64,000 bases of DNA from Chaenocephalus aceratus (GCA_023974075.1 CM043798.1:7042173-7106172), one strand, 5' to 3'. Numbered from the stretch's first letter, positions 53,578 to 64,000 are shown. Program-made: numbers and translations. Notes: generated by a model from the letters alone, not told the origin.

Positions 53578-54330
53578 TAGGGATGCTCCGATCGCCAATT
53601 TCGGGGCCGATTGCCGGAATCAGTATCGGCCGATACCGATCGCCGATCCGATCGAGTGGGCGGGGCCTAAATGGAAGATTTAAACATCACTTTAAATCTT
53701 CCATTTAAAGTGATGTTTAAATTCAGTTAATGGGGCTCATTCACTGGAGCTTCCACAAACAACAATCAACTTAATTATTGCATTCAAATGATGTACATTA
53801 TTCAAGTTTACATTCACTTTGGATAATAACACGGGAGAAATTAGCGGAAGCGCTCTCTTTTCCTCTCTCCCTCTCTCTCTCTCCCCCTCTCTCTCTCTCT
53901 CTCCTGACAGCCTGTCAGTATCTCATGCAGCTCACTGATCCAGTAATGAGTGACCCGACAGTGAAGAATACATATATTTATAATAACTAGTTTAGCTTGT
54001 TCCAGAGGTAGATAAAATAGCTAAGTGTGTTAGGTCTAACTCTTGTGTGTTTCGTCCCGCTTACCGGTCCGGCGGGCGGAGCTGCAGGATTTCTGCTTCA
54101 CACACGTTCCATACCGCTATTTTACTGTCTTTTTCGGACACCTTAAAATAATGCCAGACCGGTGAAGCCATTTTGGCGAGCTTGTTTTGCCGCACACAGA
54201 GAAAAGTGTCATGTATTTTACATCATGCGATCGGCTCTCGCGATAGGCATGTTTGGAGAGCACCGATCGATCGGTAGAAAATGAGTATCGGCCGATATCG
54301 ATCGGTGACCGATCGATCGGAGCGTCCCTA
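53578..54330. mobile_element. hAT MITE with GATCGG-rich ends, perfect 8-bp duplication CTTTTCAG
   Basis: Ends TAGGGATGCTCCGATCG and CGATCGGAGCGTCCCTA; flanks CTTTTCAG at 53,570-53,577 and 54,331-54,338. Subterminal TATCGGCCGATA palindromes occur at both ends. It is 753 bp with no transposase. The LINE coding continues directly across the site. Confidence 0.95.
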
Positions 54331-54991
54331 CTTTTCAGCCATAAACCTTGAACAATTAAATTCAATGATTCTCTCCTCTAAACCATCAATGTGTATGTTA
54401 GACACAATTCCAACTAAGATGTTGAAGGAAGTTTTTCTATTAATTAGCACTTCTTTATTAAATATTATGAATGTCTTTATTATCAGGCTATGTTCCACAA
54501 TCATTCAAAGTAGCAGTGATAAAACCGCTTCTTAAAAAGCACAACCTCGATCCAGAGGTTTTAGCCAACTATAGACCTATTTCTAATCTTCCGTTCCTCT
54601 CAAACATTCTTGAGAAAGCAGTTGCAAAACAGTTGTGCGATTACTTAAAGGGGACCTATCATGCAAAATGCACCTTTGTACGTCTTTTATACATGAATAT
54701 GTGTCCCCGGTGTTCCAGGGAACTCACCAAGTGTCAGAAAACACAACCCTCTCTATTTTCCTCCTTAGCCAAATCTCTAAAAAAGGGGCTGCAACGGATC
54801 TGAAAAAAACGGATCCAGATTTCAATACTTTTCTACATCACAAAGAGGTGCTCCGCTTATTGGTCAACTCTCCACCTATCAGGGGAATGAGCCACGGCCA
54901 CGTGCATTGCCAAACCTCTCATTCGCATATAGGCTATCGGCAGGCTAAATCAACCCCTGTCACATCTGTGTTTTTGCCTGCTCTTGCCAGG

Positions 54992-55336
54992 ATGACTAAG
55001 CCAGTTAAACGTTGTGCTGTTGTTGGCTGCAAGACTCTAGAAAGGGGACTGCATGCAATGCCATCAGTGGAAAAAGAAAATAATCTGTGGCTAGACTTCA
55101 TTTTCAAGGGACATGTGCCAGAAGACCACGGCAGATTTCTGTTGGTGTGTTCCAAACAATTTACGACGGACATGTTTATGAACTTCTCTCAAGTCCAAAA
55201 CGGATATGCCTCCAAACTAATGTTAAACCCGGGATCAATACCAACCATCCGGGACCAATTCAGCTATCTTGGCTGTTCTTTTTTTGGCCTTTTCACTGTT
55301 CTGGGGCAGTTTCTCTTTCCTTTTAAAAGTCTCTGA
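54992..55336 (+). pseudogene. THAP-domain protein start, zinc ligand lost
   Basis: ATG at 54,992 begins MTKPVKRCAVVGCKTLERGL. The C-x4-C pair, LHAMPSVEKENNLWLDFIF, the FLLVCSKQF block and GYASKLMLNPGSIPTI follow the THAP fold (DNA-binding domain of the transposase). The usual C-x2-H has become C-S-K-Q, so the zinc-binding His is missing. The frame ends at 55,336, about 115 residues in, without the rest of a transposase. It is a decayed or spliced first exon. Confidence 0.75.
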
Positions 55337-55814
55337 AAGTGTCGGTTGTTTCAGTGCCGTTACCTGAGTTGCCGCTGTGTACTCGTCGTGTTATTGTTGG
55401 TGTTTGTTTCTCAGGTAGCGTATTAGATTGGTCGTGTTGAACGTAGCTCTGTTCTTTCCACCACGCGGAACCTCCGCCTTGCAAACATTGCATCTGGCTG
55501 TTACACTGCCTTCGCTTTCAATTTTATAATACTTCCAAACTCCTGACATTTTCTCTGTCCCGACTCCCGAGTCACCAGCTGAACGTAGCCTCTCGTTAGC
55601 TTACTGCTACTATTAGACACTGCGCCCACTCTGTTGCCAGATTTCAGATAAATAAGCAACCAGGTCTGAAAACAAGCCCAAAAGAAGCAACACATACATG
55701 ATGTTGTGTAATTTTAAACCAAAACTAAGGCCTCAGGATGACTTTAAGACGTGAACATGGTCATTTTTGTTTTGTAACATTAAATAAAATACAAATATTT
55801 TATAAAAAAAAAGG

Positions 55815-55913
55815 AAAAAAAATCCCGATCCCCGATTTTTTTCTCCTAATTCCGATCTTTTGAAAAATCACGTGATCGGCTCCGATCCCCGATCACGTGA
55901 TCGGGACATCTCT
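55815..55913. mobile_element. hAT right terminus (CGATCACGTGATCGGGACATCTCTA)
   Basis: It ends ATCACGTGATCGGGACATCT CTA at 55,913, preceded by repeated CCGATCCCCGAT motifs. Only the right end of a GATCGG-rich hAT, related in style to the one at 53,578, is present. Confidence 0.55.
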
Positions 55914-56514
55914 AATTGTAGTCTGTAAGAACGATCAGATATCATCGATCTGTAAGCTAAGCTACGCTACGCTACGCTAATGAGACATGCCGTTCTTTGC
56001 AGCGTTATATGTAAAAGCTTTTGTGTGTTTACTTGTTTGCGCACATGAATATAAATGGGGGTGTGTTAGGATACAACACTGTGTGTATGTATGCGAGGGG
56101 GGAGACACACCACGAGTAAAACGGAGCTAAAGCCCCGTTGGTCTGTTGTTGTTGACGAGGCCTTACCTCTAGCAACAGGCTAATTAGTGGCTAGCACTCA
56201 TTACAGTCAGTCTACTGAGCTCAGCCCCTCTCCAACATATCATCTGTATTGAGTCAGAAACACAGCATGCACGTTACGGTTCAAAACTAACTCAGATTGG
56301 AAAAGGAGAGCAAAGAGCTTTGCTAAATAGAGAGTTTTAAGCCCCGTCTTTTGGGATTTCAGACTATATTTATCCAAATAGTATTTTCTCATCCTGAATA
56401 CTAAATTGAGATGATTTTGTTCTAACTACGTTTTCTTATTTACAGGCCAGCACCTCACATACTTACTAATTAGTGACAATTTGTACATCCTTTGCTATTA
56501 TTTACATTTTTTTT

Positions 56515-56950
56515 TATCAAGGCGGAAATGAAAGACTGTACCTGGCAGCCCTGCACTACAATGAAAATGCTGAGCGTGCACAAGCCACTAAATCCACTGG
56601 AAACCCTCTGTATAAACTGCAGTTCCCAAAGGCCAGGAAGGGAGAATGCAGAGCAAAACCAGTAAAGACTGACCCCACATTCCGTAAGTGTTTAAAATAT
56701 GTATTATACAACTATTTACAAATATAAAATAAAAAAATTAGAAAGAACTTTCAGTTTTGTACATGCATATACTAATCTAAACCACATTTTTTGTTGTGCT
56801 TTTTTTAACATTGCACAGGCTACGTGGCCAACTTGATGGACCTCATCTTCGACCAAGTCTTTGTGGACCCTGCACCCTTATGAGCGACCTGACAGGGAGG
56901 AGGTCATCGGGTATGCTCCACGGTTCAATTTGGCTGCTGTCTGAACCCAA
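56515..56950 (+). pseudogene. Second-gene exons of the Kolobok-like element
   Basis: Exon one (about 56,520-56,683) reads LYLAALHYNENAERAQATKS, then YKLQFPKARKGECRAKPVK and TDPTF, ending at CCGTAAGTG. Exon two, after GCACAG (56,818), reads YVANLMDLIFDQVFVDPAPL, then a stop/frameshift and REEVIGYAPRFNLAAV. These blocks recur in the accessory protein of fish TTAA/THAP-type transposons (my recollection of the family). No enzyme motif is in the retained part. Confidence 0.6.
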
Positions 56951-57935
56951 CATAGACATTTCGCGGATCAGGAAACTCCCTACGAATCCTGAGGACAACA
57001 CAGGCCGGAATCACCACTCTGATCCTGCGTCCAAGGAAGCCCCAGCACCAGCTCACAAAGCTTCTGTTGGCTAGATACCTGTGACGCCTGAAATCATTAA
57101 AAAAAATATTTAGTGTCATTTATACAAAATACAAGTACATTTAGTTTTTTTTTATGGGTTCAAAGAACCGTTGATTTTGACAATAAAGTTCCGAGTTGAT
57201 ATCAAATGTGTCGTGATTATTCATGTTTGGATGGGTAAAGAATATTCTGCTTTCAAAAGCATAAGGTTGTGTGTGGACTTTGGTTGTCGTACACATGGGT
57301 GTGTTATGCCATTGCTGTGTAGTATATAATAGTACATGTACAATGACAGAATGAAAGATTGCATAAAGCCATATACACCAGTATTTATTTCCATGAACAA
57401 CATTAGCATTCGTTTTACAATTTCAGTCAAAACAAACAAACCACTCACTGCTCTATTTGCCTCAACTGTAGTCCACCATGTTCAGCTCTGTAAATATTCA
57501 ATGCATTCTGCAGGGGGCACACAGGCTCCAATCCAGGATGGTCCACCATACAGGTTACAGAGTCCTCAAGTTCCTGCATCCGTCTTGACACCTAGTGTGA
57601 TAAACATATATTGAATGACATGTGAAAAATGTATTCTCTAAACAGACAACTTAGTGAAGTATTCAAAAATGTTACCTGTGGTATCTCCATGCAGCACACA
57701 TTCTCCGTTCAGAAGGCATCGTGGCGCAATTTGCACATGTACACCTATAGAAAAAAGTCAACAACTGAGCTTTTAAAAACACATGAAACTGCACACATTG
57801 CTGACAACTGAGGTGTTGTTGGAGTTATACTTTTTATCACCCTAAGTTATTGAACTTTCCAACGGTTGTTGCACGATGTTGGAAGAAAAGGACGGTAAAC
57901 TATTAATAAACGTAATGAGGCCATTGTATATAGGC

Positions 57936-58927
57936 CAGGGATGGGTAACTTTGATGGTGGTGGGGGCCACATCATTGATGTACTGGCCACCAGGGGGCCG
58001 CAGATTCACTTGGAACACACACACACAAAAATTCCATGTGTTGTATGTAATTATTAACAAATATACTAAGTCTGACATCTTCATTGACATTTTACAATCA
58101 AAGGGAACATCCTCGAAAAATGAGAACATCCTCTAATAAGCTCACTAAACAAATATCAGTTCAGAGATGTTATTTCATTTTTACAAGTGGCATGTTTGTA
58201 TTGAACAGGTTATTAAACAGTGGAATAAAACTATTTTAAACTATTGGAAAGCACGGAAAATGTGTGTGTATTGAGATTAACCATTAGATGACATACACAT
58301 GAAGTCATGAACACTAACCCAGACATTAGTTGTCTAACTTGAACCTAAAACACTTGTAGCCAGTCTCTGCATTCCCCTTACTCCACAATAAGGGGAATGT
58401 CAACACAGACACCTGTCAGCCCGCACTCTGCTGTTCCTCAGCACCACTCCCCCTCCCTCCCGCTGAAATTATGATTGAAAAGCGTAGTAATCATAGATAA
58501 CACAGCAGGGTCCGTGACAGTTTGTTTTCATCTGATTTCAAATAAACAAAGTCTTGCTTTTAAGAATATTAAACTTGTTTCGCCAAATTCAGATGATAAA
58601 AACAACTTTTAAACTTGTAAAGGCATAATTACAAGAGGCAACTTAACGTCACAGCAGACATAACAACAGCCGGTGTTTCTTGTGAGGGTTTCCCCGGGAA
58701 ACAAACACAATACACACAAATGCGTCACAGATTATTTTGCGGTATTTGAAATCATCTACGCAGCTCGCGACGTAACTAGGAGCTAGTGGACGGTATCAGT
58801 ACTACAACAACAACATATATATATTTTTTTTTTTATTAATTACGTTGTTTAGAAATTAATCTGAGGGCCGCAACAAGAGGAGGTGGGGGCCGCATGCGGC
58901 CCGCGGGCCGCCATTTGCCCATCCCTG
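57936..58927. mobile_element. hAT with perfect 8-bp duplication ATATAGGC
   Basis: Ends CAGGGATGGGTAACTTTG and, inverted, CAGGGATGGGCAAATGGC; flanks ATATAGGC at 57,928-57,935 and 58,928-58,935. Near the right end GGGGGCCGCATGCGGCCCGC is strongly palindromic. It is 992 bp and non-coding. Confidence 0.95.
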
Positions 58928-60545
58928 ATATAGGCTATGCTGAAAATATGAATGTCTCCCTTTATAAATATATATATGTATCGCTGTTTTTGCGTTACAA
59001 GCTCTAAGTTATAAACTGTACACATTGCATTCTTGCTAATTAGCCAAAATATGAACGGAATAAGTAGCAAGCATCGTAACAGAGTAAAATAAATAGGGAC
59101 AACAGCTTGTCAACTAACCATTCAGAAACGTCCTGCTGCAACCGAGATGTTTGCACCTCCACCAAAACCTCCGCTGCTTCAGGGTCAGTCTCTGGATCAA
59201 ATTGATAATATGCTTGAACACATGCATTGCTCTGAGATGACATGTTTATTCCACACTCGTAATCACAGCAAGCATGGTAACGTGACTCTCGCCGGCTCAT
59301 GCCCCGCTCTTCTGCAGGGGGGTGTGGTCAGCTGCTGCTCAGAATTTTCAAAGACAGGCTTGGAATAGAGCGAAAATGAGCGAAACGAGGCATGGCTAAA
59401 AAATGATCTGTTTGGTATTTTGAAAAATAAAATGTATAAATATACCGTATGGTCATACACTATATCATTTAAATATAGCATGATAGGTCTCCTTTAAAAA
59501 ACAATGATTTATTTGAAGATTTTCAGTCTGGCTTTAGAACACATCATAGCACAGAGACAGCTCTGGTTAAAGTCACAAATGACATTCTAATAACCTCTGA
59601 CAAGGGACTTGTCTCTATTCTTGTTTTGCTCGATCTCAGTGCTGCATTTGATACTATTGACCATGACATCTTATTGCAAAGACTAGAGCACTTAGTTGGC
59701 ATACAGGGAACTGCTTTAGATCATATCTATCTGAACGCTCTCAGTTTGTACGTGTCAACGATGAATCTTCCATGCGAACCAAAGTTAGCCATGGAGTGCC
59801 ACAGGGCTCAGTGCTCGGACCTATTTTGTTCACATATGCTTCCGTTAGGCAATATTATAAGGAATCATTCTGTACATTTTCATTGTTATGCGGATGATAC
59901 TCAAATATATTTATCAATCAAGCCTGATGAAATTAATCTAAATAAAATTCAAGACTGCCTCAAGGACTTAAAAACGTGGATGACCTTACATTTTTTGATG
60001 TTAAACACGACCAAAACTAAGTAAAACTTAAGTTATTGTACTTGGCCCGAAGAATCTACGAAACAAATTATCTAAAGATATACTAACTATGGATGGCATT
60101 CATTTGGCCTCCAGTGAGACTGTAAGGAGTCTTGGTGTTATATTTGATCAGGATTGATCCTTTAACGCCCACATAAAATCAATTTCAAGGACCGCCTACT
60201 TCCATCTACGTAACATTGCAAAAATCAGGCATATCTTGCCTCAAAATGATGCAGAGAAACTAGTCCATGCATGTGTTACTTCAAGGCTGGATTATTGCAA
60301 CTCCTTATTATCAGGGTGTACCAAGAAGTCAGTCAAATAACTTCAGCTGATTCAAAATGCTGCAGCTCGTGTACTAACCAGAGTTAGGAAAAGGGACCAC
60401 ATTACTCCTGTTCTGGCTGCCTTACACTGGCTCCCTATAGAACACAGGATATCATTTAAAATTCTTCTTCTCGCCTACAAAGCCCTTTATGGGCAGGCAC
60501 CATCTTACCTTAAAGAACTCATTATACCCTACTGTCCTACTAGGG

Positions 60546-61787
60546 CAGGGGTCGGCAACCCGCGGCCCACGGGCCGCATGCGGCCCTTTAAGCCCTCTGC
60601 TCTGGCTCCCTTGAGCTTAGACAAAAATAAGAAGGAAATAAAATAAAAGTATTTGTAGGACTATTTATATTTTGTTGCATGGTTGAAAATGTTTTGTATC
60701 TTGTATTTTGAGGTGATACTGTGACACATAAATAAAAAACAAAACTGTTTTAATTAGGTCAACTAAAATATGCGTCACATCCTGCTACGGTCCCGCGCGA
60801 GCGCCTTTTCTTGGAGGCGAATAACCTGACCCCCGGCTCGATGAGCGAACTATGGATAAATCAAAGAAAAGTACCGGAGGAACACAGGATTTAATTCTGT
60901 GTGGACAGAGTTGTATGCTTTCACAGAAAACGATGCTGGTTTACCGGTATGTTTGATATGTAGAGAGAAGTTGTCAACGGTGGTGCAGCCTTTACGTATC
61001 GAGGAACAACACGGGAGAGGAAGCCAGCTGACGATCTTCAGTCATAATTCAATGGGGTATGTAATTTATTTCAGAAAACATTTTTTGTTATATTCCATGG
61101 AATGCTCTTAACGTCCCGATAGCAATGAATATATTAAATGCTTTGACAATAAATACATACAAAAATTAATCTCTGGAAGCCGTAGCGCTGTAAAAAGCAC
61201 GACCAATCATCTGAGCCGGCCCGGCTAAAGTAACTGGATGGCCTGCCTGCCGGTCAGCCTTCCATCTGTGCACAAACTTATCTCGTGCCCTCATTGGTCA
61301 TGTGCGCGTTCGTGTGTGTTGGAGGAGGGACTCTGTAAGAAAGTCTGAAGGAAGAGGCAGATTTTTTCCGGTTGTGTACTTTCAAATTCTAGCGCACTCG
61401 AGCTGGTTTCTCCATTCTTACCTACCCTACCTTTAACTCTTTTTAGGGTGCAGCTATATGTTTTATTTATTTCAAAGTGGGCCCATTTTAATAATATTTT
61501 TTTTTACTTCAAATGTGCAGAGGACTCCCCAAGTGCTGTGTTTAATTTATTTTAAAGTAGGCCTGTGTATTCTTTTTAATTCTCCTTATAAGAGTTATTT
61601 GTTTCTTATTAGAGGTTAACAGTTGTATATCATGTAATAAATAGCCTAATAAATGCAAAAGAAACTGTAGTTTTTGTCTGATATAACAATAAAAAACTAT
61701 GAAATATGTTTTGCGGCTCCAGACAAAAAAATGTTTTGGAAAAAGGAGCAAAATGGCTCTTTTGGTCAAAAAGGTTGCAGACCCCTG
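60546..61787 (+). mobile_element. hAT with perfect 8-bp duplication TACTAGGG
   Basis: Ends CAGGGGTCGGCAACCCGCGG and, inverted, CAGGGGTCTGCAACCTTTTT; flanks TACTAGGG at 60,538-60,545 and 61,788-61,795. GGGCCGCATGCGGCCC lies just inside the left end. It retains a transposase start at about 60,852 only, so it is internally deleted. Confidence 0.95.
60852..61060 (+). pseudogene. hAT transposase N-terminus
   Basis: MDKSKKSTGGTQD then, after a frame shift, FNSVWTELYAFTENDAGLPV and CLICREKLSTVV. The W-x-x-x-Y/FxF...PVCLIC start is the N-terminal zinc-binding region of SCAND3/GTF2IRD2-like hAT transposases. The rest is deleted. Confidence 0.7.
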
Positions 61788-61795
61788 TACTAGGG

Positions 61796-62548
61796 CATTG
61801 CGTTCCAAGAATGCAGGGTTGTTGGTTGTTCCTAGAATCTCTAAAAGTACAATGGGAGCCAGAGCCTTTTGTGGAATCAGCTTCCAGTTTGTGTTCGGGC
61901 GGCAGACACCCTATCCGTTTTTAAGAGTGCGCTTAAGACCTTCCTTTTTGATAAAGCTTATAGTTAGAGCTGATTAGATTCAGCCCCTAGTTTTGCTGAT
62001 ATAGGCTTAGTTTGTCGGGGGACATCTTACTTCTTCCTTCTCTCTGTCTATACCTGTGTACTCTCATGTTCCGATTAACCCAGCTTCCCCAAATGTCTTT
62101 CTTTTTGGTGTCTAATACGCCGGGATCCGGAGTCATGGATGATCCTGTTGCTGCGGTCCTGTGCCCTGGATCTTGAGTCGTGGCTGTGGTCCTGGATCAT
62201 AAGTCCTGGATGGATATCCTCGTGGATTCATCTTCCTATTATACACACATGCATTTTCAAACATTTGGACTACCTATGTTGCAAATGTATTATCTTTTCA
62301 ATTTACACATGTCATCTATTGCACGTCTGTCCGTCCTGGAGAGGGATCCCTCCTCTGTTGCTCTCCCTGAGGTTTCTCCCATTTTTCCCTTTAAACTGTG
62401 GGTTTTCTCCGGAAGTTTTTCCTTGTACGATGTGAGGGTCTAAGGACAGAGGGTGTCGTATTGTCATACTGATATTCTGTACAAACTGTGAAGTCCACGG
62501 AGACAATATTGTGATATTGGGGTATATAAATAAACATTGATTGATTGA
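61796..62548 (+). other. L2-like LINE C-terminal end and 3' UTR
   Basis: About 60 codons of the LINE C-terminus (MGARAF, FGRQTP-like frame) are followed by a 3' UTR. It includes the CTGAGGTTTCTCCCATTTTT and TTTTCCTTGTACGATGTGAG blocks often seen in L2-type tails, and ends in ATAAATAAACATTGATTGAT. Confidence 0.7.
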
Positions 62549-62555
62549 TTCACCA

Positions 62556-63199
62556 CACAGACACTCATGCAGTACAAAGACCTGTTTGATGATGAACTTG
62601 GAGTTCATCATCACTCAGTTGATCCTAGTGTACAACATGTGCCCACCACATTCCTATTGCAATGCAAGACAGAGTTACAGCTGAACTTAACCGCATGCAA
62701 AACATAGGTGTCATTATACCAGTTACTGAGCCCACAGACTGGGTCTCATCTATGGTGGCAGCACACAAAAAAGACAAACAGGAAATAAGACTGTATCTAT
62801 CCACAAGACCTCAACACAGCGCTGAAAAGACCACATCACCCTATGAGAACAGTAGAAGAAGTTGCAAAAGTGTTTTCTGTGTTAGATGCTAAAAACTCCT
62901 TCTGGCAGATACGTCTTGACAAGAAATCCTCCATGTTGTCAACATTCAGTACTCCATTTGAGCGGTACAGATTCCTACGGATGCCCTTCGGCATTATCTC
63001 TGCTAGTGAGGTATTTCAACGCTCGATGGAACAGCTGTTTGCAGGTTACCCATGTTCAGTCATCGTTGACAACATCATCATTGGTGGCCGTGGAGTAGCT
63101 GAGCATGATGCCAACCTCAAGAAGGTGCTGGAACGAGTGAGAGAAGTCAACCTCAAGCTGAATCCAGCGAAGTACACGTTTCGCCTGGATCATGTAGGG
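62556..63199 (+). pseudogene. Gypsy reverse transcriptase, N-terminal half, catalytic site altered
   Basis: The coding begins YKDLFDDELGVHHHSVDPSV and continues MQDRVTAELNRMQNIGVIIP and EPTDWVSSMVAAHKKDKQE. A frameshift near 62,830 leads to MRTVEEVAKVFSVLDAKNSF, WQIRLDKKSSMLSTFSTPFE, RYRFLRMPFGIISASEVFQR, then SMEQLFAGYPCSVIVDNIII. The catalytic YxDD-equivalent is VDN, so one essential Asp is lost. VLERVREVNLKLNPAKYTFR ends at the hAT junction. Confidence 0.85.
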
Positions 63200-64000
63200 C
63201 AGGGGTCGGCAACAGGCGGACCGCGGTCCGGACCCAGACGCCGACCTATACGGACCCGGACCTATAATCAATACATTAATAGGGGATTTCAATTTTGGCG
63301 GGGCGATTCTATTTTAACTGCCGCCGACAGGGGGCGAAAGAAACGAGTGAGCGATACAGGGAGAGAAACACAGAAGAAGAGATGAGAGCGTGGCAGAGAG
63401 AAGCGGAGAAGACAATGAGTGAAGAGAATAATTAGCGATACAGGGAGAGACTAGAGGAACAGGCGTGTTAGCGGCAGACAGAGAGAGACAAATAATTACA
63501 CATGGCGCTCTCCAGGAAGAGGAAAGTGGACAGTGAGAACAGAGCTTTGAACCCTGAGTGGACGGACTCATTCATGTTCATCCTGCCCACTGGGAGCACA
63601 GAGCCAGTGTCTCATTTGTTCAGAGACCGTGGCGCTCATTAAAAGTGCCAAAACGCCACTATGAGACAAAACAAATAGTGTTTGACCAAACCTTCCCTCT
63701 CAAGTCAGAACTGAGGTCACAAAAAATAAGCAGTCTCAGAGCCCAATATGATCAGTCGACCAGGATCCAAATTAAAACTAAATATCGTTCCAGGGCAGGC
63801 TAACCGAGGTTAACCAATAAGCACCCTGACACAATTTCAGCCCAGATTTACAAACTCCTGGCAGGACAAGCTCCAGCTCAATTCTCGCACTGAATTAAAA
63901 AAAAAGTGAGTGAGTGAGGGATGCAATATAAGAGGGAAAGAAAGAGAAACTTTAAAACTGTTCACTTGTTATGATGTGTAAAGACTGATATTGTTCTATA
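63200..64000 (+). mobile_element. hAT cut by the window edge, internally deleted
   Basis: The left end CAGGGGTCGGCAACAGGCGG at 63,200 interrupts the Gypsy RT after ATGTAGGG. It is related to the end at 60,546. The transposase N-terminus starts at 63,502. The right end lies outside the window. Confidence 0.8.
63502..63900 (+). pseudogene. hAT transposase with central deletion (SCAND3/GTF2IRD2-like)
   Basis: MALSRKRKVDSENRALNPEW, then TDSFMFILPTGSTEPV is the N-terminus. A shifted frame gives the zinc region and RHYETK, then FPLKSELRSQKISSLRAQYD and QSTRIQ. Immediately after comes IKTKYRSRAG, which resembles the 'KxKxRSRL' of the C-terminal hATC domain, and then TQFQPRFT-like coding. The whole catalytic middle is missing. 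Confidence 0.7.

Larger units (their letters stand above)
54649..59493 (+). mobile_element. Kolobok-like TTAA element with THAP gene and second ORF
   Basis: Ends AGGGGACCTATCATGC and, inverted, AGGAGACCTATCATGC, both next to TTAA (54,645-54,648 and 59,494-59,497). It carries a THAP-domain gene start (54,992), a second coding region (56,515-56,950), a hAT at 57,936-58,927 and a hAT terminus near 55,815-55,913. TTAA duplication plus THAP fits Kolobok. It sits in the LINE's RT between codons of a continuous motif. Confidence 0.85.
53250..60545 (+). pseudogene. L2-like LINE pol gene in pieces
   Basis: Piece one (53,250-53,577): EYKKALRKARAVYYSSLIDE and ARFLFSTVARLTES. Piece two (54,339-54,644): MLDTIPTKMLKEVFLL, then after a frameshift [20 protein letters not shown] and [20 protein letters not shown]. 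Piece three (from 59,500): [37 protein letters not shown] and the catalytic [11 protein letters not shown] (about 59,888). The C-terminal part is HACVTSRLDYCNSLLSG, then AARVLTRVRKRDHITPVL and ALHWLPIEHRISFKIL. The last coding resumes at about 61,796 after the hAT. It holds many frameshifts and stops, although the catalytic Asp pair remains. Confidence 0.85.
53227..62548 (+). mobile_element. L2-like LINE, 5'-truncated, broken by nested DNA transposons
   Basis: LINE segments occur at 53,227-53,577, 54,331-54,648, 59,494-60,545 and 61,788-62,548. They form one element in order: pre-RT, RT N-terminus, RT core, C-terminus and 3' UTR. The end GGTATATAAATAAACATTGA with (TTGA)n is the usual tail of fish L2 elements. 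The target duplication TTCACCA is at 53,220-53,226 and 62,549-62,555. Nested in it are a hAT (53,578-54,330), a TTAA element (54,649-59,493) and a hAT (60,546-61,787). Confidence 0.9.
53040..63199 (+). mobile_element. Ty3/Gypsy retrotransposon pol fragment, split by an L2-like LINE
   Basis: Protease-end coding lies at 53,040-53,219 and reverse transcriptase coding at 62,556-63,199. The two are separated by a LINE with target duplication TTCACCA and then cut at 63,200 by a hAT. No LTRs, gag or integrase are in the window. It is the oldest layer of the right-hand nest. Confidence 0.8.

Noticed and set aside
1..64000. tRNA, 5S or other structural RNA genes
   Set aside because: I looked for A/B-box or cloverleaf-like tracts and 5S-like sequence and found none I could support; tRNA-derived SINE heads were also not evident.

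Overview
The window is eukaryotic and almost certainly from a teleost fish. There is no operon structure, coding pieces carry spliceosomal donor and acceptor sites, and nearly every recognisable protein belongs to a transposon family common in fish genomes. These include DIRS, L2/CR1-like, I/Nimb-like and Rex/L2-tail LINEs, Ty3/Gypsy, several hAT lineages, PIF/Harbinger, Kolobok and a THAP-type ISL2EU element. I see no intact host gene. The only host-gene trace is a short histone H3 C-terminus with a complete histone 3' stem-loop (21.79-21.87 kb). The region reads as gene-poor, repeat-dense, heterochromatin-like DNA built by repeated insertion of elements into elements.

Layout. 0.8-4.27 kb: minus-strand CR1/L2-like LINE carrying a solo LTR with a 5-bp target duplication, then a hAT end. 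5.7-8.3 kb: DIRS gag-like region with a 45-bp minisatellite. 8.6-12.3 kb: diverged repeats, a 1.6-kb element with ~340-bp inverted termini, a 551-bp solo LTR and a 599-bp hAT. 12.3-17.9 kb: mostly unrecognised, with a 28-bp hairpin, a minisatellite and a 197-bp tandem duplication. 17,990-31,591: a 13.6-kb ISL2EU-like element with a THAP/DDE transposase gene (+) and a convergent SWIM/YqaJ-nuclease gene (-). It was invaded in turn by a hAT, a P-like TIR element, a TTAA-flanked Kolobok and another hAT, each bounded by its own target duplication. 32.5-33.8 kb: hAT. 35.0-36.8 kb: DIRS RNase H fragment split by a hAT. 36.8-39.2 kb: an element rich in TTCATGAA-like motifs holding a LINE fragment. 39.4-42.1 kb: two hAT transposase relics. 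42.8-43.9 kb: satellite-like repeat hit by a truncated LINE. 43.9-48.2 kb: Kolobok-like and P-like termini around a decayed hAT and small spliced gene-like exons. 48.7-49.6 kb: HARBI1-like transposase with four exons. 49.6-51.9 kb: minus-strand I/Nimb-like LINE containing a hAT tail. 53.0-64.0 kb: a Gypsy pol gene split by an L2-like LINE (53,227-62,548), which itself holds three or more DNA transposons, followed by a hAT running off the right edge.

How it works together: the genes are parts of mobile elements rather than a pathway. The most coherent unit is the 17,990-31,591 element, whose two genes (DNA-binding DDE transposase and SWIM/YqaJ nuclease) match the two-gene plan known for ISL2EU transposons. 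Nearly all coding pieces are broken. The best preserved are the DIRS gag-like ORF (402 aa), the SWIM/YqaJ terminal exon (368 codons), the DDE domain (188 aa) and the HARBI1-like exons. Family names rest on motif recognition without database searches. Target-site duplications were read directly and are the strongest boundary evidence.
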